From Albula goreensis (Eukaryota; Chordata; Actinopteri; Albuliformes; Albulidae): a stretch of DNA of 64,000 nucleotides. The stretch spans positions 12,593,884-12,657,883 of the forward strand of contig CM040753.1 of assembly GCA_022829145.1 (NCBI GenBank), in the 5' to 3' direction. The translations under genes were made by a program, and so were the position numbers. Under the pieces are notes generated by a model that was not told the origin of the DNA, ran no database searches, and saw nothing but the letters and a program-made list of their open reading frames with translations. Positions 51,663-64,000 of this stretch are shown one piece after another; the first letter of the stretch is position 1; each line of letters starts with the position of its first letter.

Positions 51663-54600
51663 GCAGAGTACCTGTACTGTAAGCAGAGGCAGGTACAGAG
51701 AAGAAATATAACAGACACCTGCTAGTGGCTCAGTAATTGCTAATGGATTGCTCATCTTTTCTTTCTGACTGCTCCAAATACCAGTGTTCCTCATTTACAT
51801 GTGTAGAGAACTCAGTCTGGTACCTCTCCGTTTCCCTCATTGTCTGTCAAGGGAAAATTATACATTAAATATCCAAAAGAAATACTTTGTGCTACACTCA
51901 AGAAGTGGTCAAACTTTCACAGATGCTCAAATGAAATATTAAGTCTAAATCAGTTCTTGTCAAATCACCTCCAAATGCATTGAAAGCATGAGTGTGGAAG
52001 ATGGTAATTTAATTATGCCGCATTAATCAGATCCATTGAGCACAACGCAGAATTGATCTGTTAATTTATCATACAAACCTCATTAAACTGTTGCTAATGT
52101 TTTATGGAACTGTTAAAGCCTGGAGGTAAACTAATACACTGCAGATAAATACTTTGTGAAAAAAATCAATGTTTCTCTCTGCACTGATATTGCTGGATTT
52201 TAATAGCATTTTGTATGTTTGTAAGATTAAAAAAGTTTTCTTGCAAACAAAATAAAAACAATCAAACAGGATGTGAGATAGTCCTGTGATTCCATTTCAG
52301 AAAATGCATATCAGTTTCTGTAATGTCCATTAGACTGTCAAGGGCTATGAATAAAATTACTTGCCAAGTAGTATGCAAACTGAATAGCTAGTAATGAAGA
52401 TATGACATCATTGTAAAAAAAGGTCACTCATACATCGCATGTTACACGAGTCCATGTTAACACAAACACATCTGATTGTTATTTAAGAAATTATCATTTT
52501 TTCTTATTTAAAGTGAGACACTGGCCTAATTTCAGTGGTAAACCTATGTTGCCGAAGACAGTAATCTAATAAGAAAAATGGTATGCCATAATGATATTCA
52601 CTGCATGCAATAAATCTTTTTAATCACTGCATGCAAAGCTAATATAGCATTAATAGTCTGTTACCAGTTCTGTACTGAAGCACTGATGTCTCTGTTTTCA
52701 TAAATCATGTCCCAGGCTCATTTGATCAGCTCCTCTTAAAGAAGACATCACACCTTTTCCTCCCAATGGCCCTTGATGAATGAATGGATGGATGATGCAC
52801 ACTCACAAATGAATAAATTATGCTGTGTTCTGCTGTGTCTATGAAATCAATTTATAATTACTCCACTTTGATGTAAATATGCAATATGTAAATAGGCATG
52901 CTGTCTCTTGAAATGTTGTTCAATATTTTAGTCTCAAATAACTTATAAATAAAGTGCTCTATGAAAGCTGTTTGTTGAAGTTTTGTCCAGCCCTTATGAA
53001 TATCCTTTGAATGTGTTATGTAAGCTATTATGAATATGTATGCCACATATGTATGTTGACATTTGTAATATTTCCTTGATGGCCACCTCTTTTGCAGCTT
53101 CACAGTTTGAGCTGAATTGAATGCTGTCTCAGTACTAGGTGGATTTGAGTTGTGTACAAGATAACATTTTGTACAGTTACTTCATTGCCTCACAACTGGA
53201 AAAGGTTGCAAATAACATGATTGTGGGGGAGTATTGTTGAAACTGGCTTAGTATTTAAGATCAGTAGTGGACCTCACTTTTCTGATTTGTCCTAGTTCTG
53301 GCTCTCTGGTATATGCAGGTGACATGCATTTCAATCCTCCTCAAGTGGAATGGAACACAATCCCAAAAGACGAAATTTTGAATCAGATTCAAAGTACAGG
53401 TCAAGAGCAATGGCATTGTTCTCGTAAATTCAGTGCAATGTAAAATCATCAGCTTAAAAGAGATTTTATGATTATCCTTATAATACATTTGAACTTTGGG
53501 GTTAAAATGAATCCCACCTTTTGTCTGCCAGATGAACTCCACATTTTTTGCAGTAGCATGAAACTAAGTGATGCATTTATAAAAACATGTACAGAGGAGC
53601 AGATATTCCCCTCAAGTGGTTTTATTCCCACATGATTGGTAACAGGAGTTCCTGATGCCTCTCTTTTGCCTAAAGCTAGATAGACCGCTTGAATATTCAT
53701 GGAATGGAAATGTGAAGCACTGACGACAGAAGGCAGAGATGGCCGTCAGTGAAACACAGGGGGGCAATGGGAAGATTCAACATAACCCTGAAGTTCTTAA
53801 AGACCCTCTAGTTAGTCAGATTTGTTTTGTATTTATTTATTTGTTTGTTCATTTAAGCTTGTGACATAAAACATAATTGCATATGTGTGTGCTTTACAAA
53901 CCACTGAATCCACAAATGGCTCATTTTATTTTTTACTAACTTTTATAACAATTTTTATTTTGATCTCTATGTTTTTTACTACATATACTTTGATATTCTT
54001 TTTGACTGTTTACAGAAAACAATGAACTACAATGTTGTGGAGTGTGTGAATGTACGGAATTAAATATGTAATAGGAAAAGTGAACAGAAATTCTTCACAT
54101 ACATAACCTTATTAGATCTTAGAGAATGTAAATTGTGAGCTGCTTTGGTGAAAACCTTACTCTTTATTTAGGTGATAAATGTTGTAAATTACTGTTGGAT
54201 CACAAGCCAACAATGTGTTGAATGGTTAGTATTGAAGTAGAAAGACAAGCTATTCTAACATATTCTTTCTGCTTCAACACTTCTTACTTTAGATGTCTAC
54301 AACCATCCAGGAGACATGAGACCTGTGTGGACCTGAAGTCATGAATCATGGGACAGAGTACATAATGGCACACCAATAAAGACTGGCAAAATGAAACAAT
54401 CGAGAAGGCAAAGACAGAGAGGGAAAACAGCAGACTGTCTTTGGGGAACAAGTCATTGATATTGATACTGTGAAAGACAGACACTTTACAAAGATACAGC
54501 CTCTCTGTAGCCATACTTGTTGTGCCTTACTGTAAAATGACACAATTTAGTGGTAAGAAATAATAAAATATCGTGTAATAGAATATATGTTATGCTTAAT

Positions 54601-57600
54601 TCAGATAGTGTTAAAACATAAATGTAAACCTCCTCAATTAGTCAGAGGGAGAGGTAATGCATAAATACACAGTTTGCTAGCACAGTATGTGTGAAGATAC
54701 CAACCCGCATATTTAAAAATACATTTAGGCAAAGCCCAGTATTTTATTCACTTACTTGTTGCTAAAGGAGTGTCAAAGCTGTATTTCCATGCAGAGAATT
54801 ACTGTCCAGAATGGAGAATTTTTTTTACTTCATATTATATGGAATTACTGTCATTCAATTTGTTTTAATCATTTTATAAACAAAAATGCACAACTTTAGA
54901 CAGATAACACTTGACACCATGGAATGGAACTTCTATAAAAACTATGACCAACATTACCTAAGGCTAAGGGAATTTATACTCTGTTCATGGCAAGGATACA
55001 GTAACAACAGAAGTCATAGAACAAATGCAATCAAGAGATGTTTTATTCATGTTCTATTCTTCTTGGATCTAGTGAAGATTTTAGTGGACCAAATTAAGAA
55101 TACAGAACATTTTATAATAAATTGTTAAACATACACCATCAAACATATTCTGCTTTCAGAGCAAGTTCATGTTTATGGTTGCAAAGGAACATTATGAATA
55201 ATAATTATGAGTGCTTTGAATCACCATTTGATGCAGTAGTATCATCATATTTCAAGTCAGTTTCAAGCAGCGCTGAAAGCATTTTTATTTATTTAATTTT
55301 AAATATTTCACAAAGCTCTAATGTCAGCATATCAATGTGTCATGGTTCTCTTTCATCCCTTCAAAACTCAAATGACACTTCATTTGCTGGCTGAAAATAT
55401 CAGGCAGAAACAGCCAAAACAGTCTCATCTCTCCTCATTTGTTCCATTAGTTTCCTTAGCTTTGTGTTACTGACTTTCCAGTCAAGAAATACTTGCCAAA
55501 GTGTAATATAGTGTGTGTTGCCAATGTAACAGCTTTGCAATGTAGTTTCAGCCACCTGAGTGGGCCTATATTTGATATTGACAACTAGTGAACATTCAGC
55601 TTATAATACATTAAGGGCTCAATTTAGTAATGGATTGCTAATATTATATGGATTAATAATATTTTATGTTATATAAAATCATGTGTAAACTGTTACTACA
55701 TGCAAAAGATAATACATGAAATACATGAAAAGACTGATCAACCAACAGGGTGCATGATTAATTAAATTGGAAAGGTACATTGATAAATTGTTCATTTCTG
55801 CTGGTTAGCTTGAATGCATATGCAAAATTGAGCTTTCCTATGTTTGCACACAAAATAAAGGTAGGAGATCATGCAAGTACATTACTTTAGTATGTGTAAT
55901 ATGATTTATCAAATCTGAAAGCAAGTATGGGAAAGGTGAACGCGGTGTATTACAATAAGAACGGGTAACAGGTATTAACCAGATATACATACACATGTGA
56001 ACGCAGAATTTTAATTAAAACATGAATTAAACAAACAAAAAAGACAATTTTGGCAGATATTAATGTTCATGTATGTATAAAAAAATAAATACATGGAAAA
56101 TAAAAGTGTTGCCTCTGAAGACTAAAATTGGCTAGGGAAGAAATCTCTGTCATTGTGCTTTAGTGTTCCCCATTACACAGGCAGGTCCAGGGCCTTAAAA
56201 CCATCAATGCCAGTGATGTGTTCCTCTCAGAAGGACAGGAGACACTCCTTGGGTGAACCCTCTTCTCATTGATTGGCTGATGTGCCATTGTGTGTCACCA
56301 GGTCTTTTGCCTTTCGCCTTGTATCTTGCCATCTTATCTTGATTTGCTGTTAGACAAATAATTGTTGGGTTTTGACAGGCAAATATAACCAGTAGACAAT
56401 AAATCTTACAATCATAATATAAGACATGCCTAGATTTTGTTTAAATAAGCATAATGACATCAGTGTGTACATAGTTTGTTTCTTAAGCCATACTAAGAAA
56501 TAAATCTGACAAAGTGTTGAATGAGAAAGCAAGTATGAAATTTGTATGAAAGTTCTAATATGTAATCATGAGCTAGGTTGTTGCTTTAATAAAGAATTTC
56601 TTTTTGTTTCGAAAAATACTCTGCTTGCTCAAATTGACTGCTCAGATCTTATGTAGACTGTGCACCATGCTTAAAGCTGTAGGATTTCTGTCTGCTCCTG
56701 GTATTACTCCCAGACTGCATGGACAGAGAAACTGTGAAAGCACAGCGTGACCGTTCCAAAGATTTCTGCATTCTCTGTGAAATTGCTTTGTCTTCACAAT
56801 AGTGTTCATAGAATCATACAGTGATCTGACCAACGTGTTTCTTTTGAACAGCTTTTTCTCCCTTAATTTGTTGGTTTATCACAGTATGGAATGTCCATCT
56901 ACTGTATAGTAGTTAGTAGTTCCAGGGGCCTGGAAATATTCACACATGAAAATAGGTTAGGAGATGCTCATTGCCGTATATTTTCTCAGGTTTCCTGGCA
57001 GCGCTTCAGAGGGAAAGTGCGGACAGACCAAATTTTTCCTCCAAATTTGATTGACTGGCTGATCTGCACTGCTGTTGGGGCAGAGGACAGTGCTTTGTGC
57101 TCAGCTGGTGCAGAGAGACCACAGATGCCCGGCTGATTGGAGGACTTGCTGATTTGCTCCAAAGAGAAGGAAACCCTGCTGACTTAAAGATCTCATTCCC
57201 TGGTGCATGCTAAAGACTCAAAGCCCCAGTCTACACTGGCATGGCCATGATTCCTTCCCAGTCAGAAAAATGCCTCTCAGCACCAAGGACTCAAAAGCTG
57301 TGTGGCCTCACCACCTTATTCTTGCTTCTGTCTCAGCACCATACATTTTCTTAAGTGGAATTATTAACTAAGGGTCTTGTGAATATTATACAAGTCAGAT
57401 ATCTATCTGTGACAGACAGCAACAGACAAAAAGTATAAGAAAGCATTGATCCAGATTGTGCTCAGAATTAATATTAAATAAGTCCTTTTAAATATTTAAA
57501 GATAGAGGAAACTGCTATCTGTTAATGAGGCACATTATTTGACTTGGTATGACACAGTCTAAAAATAAAGCTGCATTAAGATTCAATGAAATGAGGGATT

Positions 57601-60600
57601 ATAAAGGTAGAAGACATAAAATAGATGTACAAAATGAAATTCTAACAGGTGAGGTGAAAGGGTCATTTTTTGAACAGATTAAACTTTCCAGAGCAGATTA
57701 AGTTTCAATATTCCACACTATTTCAAAGATATTCTGAACACAAAATGTATTGAAATTCTTTCTTAAAAGCAACATTTTGGTGCCGCGTGTTGGTCAGAGG
57801 TACTCAGTAATATTTTGATGTACATTCTTATTATTTCACCTTTCTCATCTGCCATACACCCTAATGAAAGCGTGTACAGAGGAAAGATATGAACCTTGTT
57901 AGTCATACCATAAAGGCTGTATACAGGATGTTGATGCTCTGTTTAATACACTTGAGGTGGGCTGCATAAAACTGCACACATGGAGAATACACAGAATATG
58001 CCGAACAAAAACAAAAAAACCATTGTAGATTATATACATGTAAATTTAAATGTAAGGATTACTGATAGTAAAGCTAAAATGGATGGCATCATAATATTGA
58101 GCCTTTTGGGACATCCCCATAAAGTAGAATGCATGAGAAAAGTGTGCTTAGACTCATGGCTACCTGGCAGTGTTATGAATGAATGGTGGGAGAATGAAAT
58201 GAATAGGGCAAAGACAGAAAATCAGAGTCCCCTGGGTCTCAGGGTTTGGGTCGCTCGAGGGATACACAGCTTCAGCACACATCCTATATAAAGGTAAGAC
58301 ATAAAGAGTGGGAGGCTGAAAGATGACCTACATTAGGGAAAGTCGAAACAAGGGGGAAATGGAGAAAATATTCATGAGCCAAGCTTAAAGAGTTTAATAA
58401 ACCTTTATACAGTCTCATTCATCAGTGTTAATGAACAGAAAAAAAGCAAGAATGCAAATGCGGAAACAGACAGAGAACTAAGATGTGGAAAATGAATATG
58501 AGTTGCTCTCCTCTGCACCACAAGGCGTTCACTCATTCATGGTGATGTGGGCAATGAGATATGTTGCACTGCATATGTTGCTATGGAGTCTCTTCAAAGG
58601 CAATAAATCAGATCAGCTCAGTGATGAAAATCAAAGCTCTCCAGGCAATAAAGGGTAAGTATGCACAGGGGACTGCAGGCTCTGTTGCACTGAACAGAAA
58701 GCCACAAATAAACACTATTTTATATCATGGGCTTTTCCAGAAACCCTAGCCAGGGTTCTATAATAAGGCCTGGATTCAGTATAACTGCATTGCAGTTTAT
58801 TTTCAAGCTTGAATTCTATGTTTATTTTTTGTTGTTAATTAGAGAGCACTACATGTAACTACTCTGCATTTGCAATGGAATGGGTTTCCCATAGTAAACA
58901 TTGGTGATGGTTGATAAGAGGCCTTCATTTTATGAGTTAACAGAATGTTTATAAACAATAAATCTGAAAGTTTTCACAATAATATTCAGCTCATGTAATA
59001 TAGACAAATTAACTCTTTGCTACATATAAACTTGCCAGTATGTTTATTCTGGTCTTACCATTGGTGATCACAGACATCCAGTGTTCCAAATGTCCGTTAT
59101 TGAACATTCTTAATGGTGATGTGACACCAGTTTATACTGGTGAGTAATGACTTTTATAAATGTAATCTATAAAATGTAATAAAAATCCTCACCAAACTTG
59201 TTATTTTATGGCGATTCATTTTCTGGAAAATACTGCACACTATGAACTTGCTGAATTACTGACACAGTGCATCTATAACCTTCTTTATAAAAAGAGAAAT
59301 AAAAACACATTAAAATTTGAAATATAACGATAAAAGAGCCTCTGGACTTATTGTGCTTAAGTTTGCACAATGCAGCCACTTAAACTTCTTACTTGTTTCA
59401 GGGAGAAGTTGTTCCATCAAAAAGTTCAGTTGATTGCACTCCCAAATGTCAGTAATAGCACTTTCCACAAGCGCAACTGAACAGAATAGAGGTGGTAGGG
59501 TTGCACCAATGACTGACCATGATGGGGGCTCCACATTGGCAGTTCCCAATTTCCTTCTTCCGGCTGAGGATGGATGGATACAATCAGCCAGGACTCCTTT
59601 GTCAACACTACATTAGTTCCTCCCTACAACATACCAGGTGCCCTCAGACTGCCAGCTGTTGTCTTTGAGAGAGACAGTTTAATCACGGCTAGCTTTCAGT
59701 GTAACAATGGTGGCCTATGGTGTTAAAAATGGTCCCTGGTCTGTGGAGAAGTCCTCTAAGGAAGTGTACTCAACTGTTGTGCTCTTTGCTTGGGTGGGTG
59801 AATGATTGACAATTCCAAACAGGGCGGAAAGAAAGGTTTATTCACTACAATTTACATTCCGCTACAATTTACAATTTACAATTTATCTGGCTTTATTTTA
59901 TATATGTATGCCATACAATCAAAATGCTTTCTAGTGATCATTGTGTGTAAGTCAGGCCATTACCCATATATGTGTTTAGGCAGACTTAATATGTACACTG
60001 CACATATAAAAACATAACTTGGCAGCGGTTTATTGTGTTGGATATAACAGCTAATGTGGATTTGACCGACCACATAATACTGTGTGTAGGTCCCTCTTAA
60101 GTCTATCAGCTCTAAATCTCAAAGGTTCACCCCAGTATTGATTTCTTTCCAATCTTCTTCACAAGAGTAATTTGTTGCAATCTGTCTGTGATTGCCTGGT
60201 CTTTGACTGATGAGGTATGCTTGCCAGGCCTACTGCTTTTGCTTTCATTCTTTGCTCTCCAATTTGTCTTCCTGTGTTCTCTCTCTCTTTCACAAATGAT
60301 AACACACTGCATATCAGCCTACCATGCTGAGTCATTAAACTCAGAGATACAAATATTTCTGTGTGCAGGCAGTCTGAAGCTAAAATGACAATATATTTTT
60401 CATGGGAAATCATTTCTAATGGTTACTAATCACTTATTAGTTCATCTGAAAAATCACTTATATCTAATAATAAAAAAATCAGATGGTCCCAACTTACATT
60501 ACAATTTCTTTCAAAAAAGTTGAATTAATTGGAAAAATGTATGAGGATTAGAACAAAAATATGAGCTGGCCACACGATGAAATGATGATTCCCTCCGCCC

Positions 60601-60814
60601 CTCTTGCCCTTGATGTGTCACCAGCCTGAGGTGACAACTGTTGCATGACGTGAAAATTTAATTCTACTGAAACTGACAAACCAGTGCAGCAGCTAAGCTG
60701 CAGACATGCAGTCTAAAACCTCTTTGGTTTCTAAAAACGTACCTTTTTGAGACTATGACCCACTTTAATATCAACCTCCCTTCCAAGCTTCCAGTACACA
60801 GGGGAATTGACTGT
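51663..60814. other. Gene-poor intergenic DNA
   Basis: I can support no exon, RNA gene or intact mobile element across this 9 kb. The small open frames have no recognisable motif, signal peptide with partner exons, or SCR signature. Patches of more mixed composition near 56100-56300, 57000-57200 and 59430-59640 could be conserved non-coding or repeat-derived DNA, but I cannot tell which. Confidence 0.4.
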
Positions 60815-60935
60815 AATACAGGATGAGCATCCCTTATCCGGAAATCTGAAATTCAAAATGCTCCAAATTCAGAAACTTTTTGAACGCCGACATGATGCCA
60901 CAAGCGGAAAATTCCACGCCTGACCTATGTGACTT
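60815..60935. mobile_element. Possible DNA-transposon-like repeat fragment
   Basis: The block with 'gatgagcatcccttatccgg', 'aaatgctcc' and 'aaaattccac' reads like a consensus interspersed repeat. I associate this wording with pogo/Tigger-like or similar repeats from other vertebrates, from memory only. No transposase and no matching opposite end are visible in the window. Confidence 0.25.
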
Positions 60936-61335
60936 ATGACCATCTGTACATACAACCTAAAGAAAAAATATATGTAAATATAAAAAGTATGTTTGGTTGT
61001 ACATCTGAGGCTCTTCTGAGGCTCTTGAAGATGCTTGATTTTGTATCACTAGGATATATATCCCTTATATGTAAACTTTTTATGTATAATGGTTTAAACA
61101 ATTAATTATAATTCATTTTATTTCCATAAAATGGCCATGGCTATTCAGAACACACGACACATATTTATCATAGATTGCTAACAAAAGTATAAAAAAAGGC
61201 CAAAGAAGACATGCAAATATGCAAGATACTTTGCAAGCCAGCAACATAGCATGTATACCTGCCCTGGCTACTATGAGACTGGGCTGGTCATCACAAGGGC
61301 TCATGATAAAGTTTTCCATTAAGCAAAATAGTTCA

Positions 61336-61734
61336 TAGTAAATTGGCAAAAATATATGGAATACCTGGATAGCAATTACATATCTTTAATATTTTCTGAA
61401 AACTGAATCCAGAAGATCCAAAAAACAGGATAGGGTTTAAAGGGCTAATGTCTAGGACAAGACAGGAAATGGGTTCTACCTTCAGTATTTCCTCTTCATG
61501 TTCTAAATGTACGGTACATCTTTTACATCTACACTCTTCTGTTAGAGGCCCAGAAAATTCTGTTGCACTTGAGCAAAGTAAGATATTTTCTTTCTTTCTC
61601 TGGGAGGGGACTTTTTCTGGAAGTCTTCTCTTTTCACCTAAAAACTCATTACTTACATCCTCGTTACTAAAACCCACTGAAGATTTGCACAAGAAGTACC
61701 CACTGAGTGCCAAAAGAAAAATCCATTCCATCAT
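61336..61734 (-). CDS. Unidentified ORF with signal-peptide-like start
   Basis: Minus-strand ORF of 133 codons starting MMEWIFLLALSGYFLCKSS, a plausible secretory signal. Codon 26 is followed at once by a strong donor-like gtaagtaat (61656 downward), so the real unit could be a first coding exon 61657-61734 of a minus-strand gene whose other exons I cannot find. The remainder contains a basic stretch (GEKRRLPEK, SQRKKEN) and a C-R-C-K-R-C cluster. No family is recognised. Chance ORF is the leading alternative. Confidence 0.2.
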
Positions 61735-61739
61735 TTGTA

Positions 61740-64000
61740 TGCCTCACCAGTTGACACAAGACAGACATTTTTTGAATTTTCTCCTCTCCTTGTTTAATGT
61801 AAATATGATCATGCTGTCAATCAATCACAACAGAGAATTCAAGACAGGGAAAACCTGTCCAATCAGGGTATACTCCTATTGTATCTATGTTGCCTGTCCA
61901 CACTTTTCCCCCAGTTTGGAATACAAAATGATGTACTAGCCACATCACTTCCACAGCCTCTGCTGTAAATTCTGGACAGCTCAGATATGCATTCACTCTC
62001 TGCAACATACTGTCCTCCAACTAAATCACTCCCTCTCGGGGGTAAGGCTGGTTCTGCATCAGCCAAAAGGCCTGCCAGCCACTGTAGTCATTGTCATGAT
62101 CCAAATTAAATACCAGGCCATTGGTCCTTTTTACACTCATAGGAAAACTCCTGGGAGAAATAAATTGGTATTAGAAGTGGTTTTTGTGGACCAATGAGGG
62201 GTGGTCTTCCCTTAATTTGGTCCAAAAGAAAACATACATTCAAGTTTTACTTGTTTTACTTGGTTCTTTGCTGTTATAAATGGTTGTACCAATGTTTGTA
62301 ATGAGAATCTGAAAATAGTTGCTTACTTCAGTGAAGAACACACCTGAACAGGGTTTGATGGATGGAGGTGTGACGGCTGGACAACAAAAGGAAAAGATAC
62401 AGTGGCTGTAAACACACGTTTTGAAAGAAATGCATGCTGGTCCTTCCTGAATTTCTGATAATGTTGCAGTGATGGGACAGCCTCACACTTTTGATTTGGC
62501 ATTGCAACATTGGGTAAAAATGAAAAATGTGGATTAAAACAGACATTAAAGTTAATCCAGATTACAAATGAACCTCCACATTACAAGTTAAAGGAAACTG
62601 CCCCTGATTCCCAAGGGAAAATTACAAAAGCCATAAACGTAAAGTCCTGTTTTGGACAGATGTTCGCTTTTAAAGAAGATAAAAAAAAAAAAACGATTAA
62701 GCTCATCTTTAAATGTATTTAAGGTTTGACGCACAGTGCACACATGATGGGTGTAAAAACACTGCACATCCTTTTAACTGACAGCAAAGGAAGATCCCTC
62801 CACAAAACTGTTGAACTGAGGAAATTTAATTACACTGTAAAAGACTGAGTCATTTCTTTTCAAGACTACAGCACGGCTTTGATGTAAATATAAATAATTT
62901 ACCAAAAGCACATTCCTATGAAGCCAAAGTCTCTGCTGGATTCACCTCAGGAGAATACCTATGGCTGGAACTGATGGCCTTTTTCATCACTTTTAGTTAA
63001 TTAGAGCATGAGTCATTCACTTTCATTTTTGCTTCAATCTCTTTAAAGAGACTGTTTCAAAGTCAGCATATATCATTCAGAATTACAGAAGGAATGCTTT
63101 CAATCCCTCTGAGACTCAGCTAAGCACTTTGGGTACAAGTCTGTTCAAAAATTGATAAACAGCACCTGTTTTAAATATCAGTAATGTTTACATGTATTAA
63201 AAAGCATATGAAGTGGTCTGTGCTAAGTATGGCTCATTTAATTAGGTATTTATTTAAAGATTTACTCAATTTAACCCTTTCAACTCATACCTGTTTTCTT
63301 TTCCATTGTAAGGGTTCCTTAATCACTGCATTTATTTAAAAATGTTTTGTGCAATCCACGTTTAACCCCAATATTATTTCCCTTGGACCAGGGGTGGTAC
63401 AGACAGGGCAGTCACACAGTAAAATACTGAGTATCTATTTCCTGTATTAGTACACATTACTGGCTTTGGAAAACGGTTGCTGCCTTATCTTGGCACGATA
63501 GATTCTTGTCTAGCCTATTGTTAAACAGCCATCAAATTTTAATATAGTAAATCATAATCATCTGTTTACTGCAGCACAGGCGTGATAGCAGCATCTGGAT
63601 GAACTTAGCAGTAAATGAGTGGTGAACAAGTGTCTAAACATGAAGCAAATGAAAAAGCTTTTGACTGGATACCAACCAGGTTCTGGCTATGATATGAATA
63701 TCATTTGGTTATTCTGAAAAGTGCATGCAAAGCCTCAGATGGTGTCAGATGGTGGGTTTCTCAGGTATGTCTTTTCTATTGTTGGTCAGAACATTCGTTT
63801 CCTCCTGTATTTTTAATGGAACAATTTCCAATTAAAGCAATGTTTTTCTCTCTTTCAATTCTTGCTGGTTTTGCAGTGTGATAAAATGTGAAAAGTATGA
63901 TTTGTTTTTGTAAATAAAGACCATTAATAGGAGGATGTTTGCTATCTGTAAGATATACCAAACATGCAAACATGTTTCTGCCAGACAACTTTTGTAAGAT
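61740..64000. other. Right-hand intergenic sequence
   Basis: Nothing recognisable: no exon with domain text, no tRNA, no complete mobile element on either strand. Only short A/T homopolymers (for example at about 62680) and short open frames. Confidence 0.4.

Noticed and set aside
50458-51725. Open frames of about 390-417 codons on both strands
   Set aside because: Produced by the stop-free 44-bp minisatellite in several frames at once; same peptide text in all frames, no gene signals.
57980-58291. 103-codon plus-strand ORF in the gene-poor region
   Set aside because: No recognisable domain, no supporting exons, composition like surrounding DNA; treated as chance.

Overview
The window is vertebrate nuclear DNA, almost certainly from a ray-finned fish. 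It is AT-rich, its genes are split by GT-AG introns, and it carries a Tc1-type transposon, an L2-type LINE 3' end, a tRNA-derived SINE with an L2-like tail and long (CA)n tracts. I cannot name the species.

1-16.2 kb, plus strand: the 3' three quarters of ASPM (abnormal spindle). I find 24 exons (165-16014). Their lengths join in one frame to 2612 residues and a stop, covering two calponin-homology regions, a very long IQ-motif array and the C-terminal helical domain. The N-terminus lies before the window.

16.2-20.2 kb: intergenic DNA with an L2 LINE 3' fragment and diverged repeats. 20.2-24.05 kb, minus strand: a compact complement factor H-family gene (gene A), with a signal peptide and five sushi/SCR domains, 330 residues, in seven phase-consistent exons. 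24.05-29.2 kb: a decayed tandem duplicate of the 3' end of gene A. One orphan SCR exon (27180-27359) survives, next to a 220-bp (CA)n tract and a dead Tc1 element.

30.6-46.2 kb, minus strand: a larger factor H-like gene (gene B) with a signal peptide and 14 SCR domains (about 900 residues). Its introns hold a LINE relic, a probable solo LTR and a short tandem duplication. In both genes SCR2 is split into exons of 106 and 77 nt, and both have an atypical SCR at or near the C-terminus. The ASPM/CFH-family neighbourhood matches the human arrangement (CFH-CFHR-F13B-ASPM). ASPM and the complement genes converge tail to tail.

46.2-64 kb: gene-poor. It holds a SINE, a 44-bp minisatellite (50.5-51.66 kb), GT microsatellites, a repeat-like block near 60.8 kb and one weak secreted-protein ORF near 61.7 kb.

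The CFH-family products should act in plasma or on cell surfaces as regulators of the alternative complement pathway. ASPM is an unrelated spindle-pole and centrosome protein that is a neighbour only by synteny. The most interesting parts are the small five-SCR factor H-like gene with its atypical terminal SCR, the duplication and decay history of the cluster, an exactly periodic 3-IQ super-repeat in ASPM, and an intronic hairpin at 12.4 kb.
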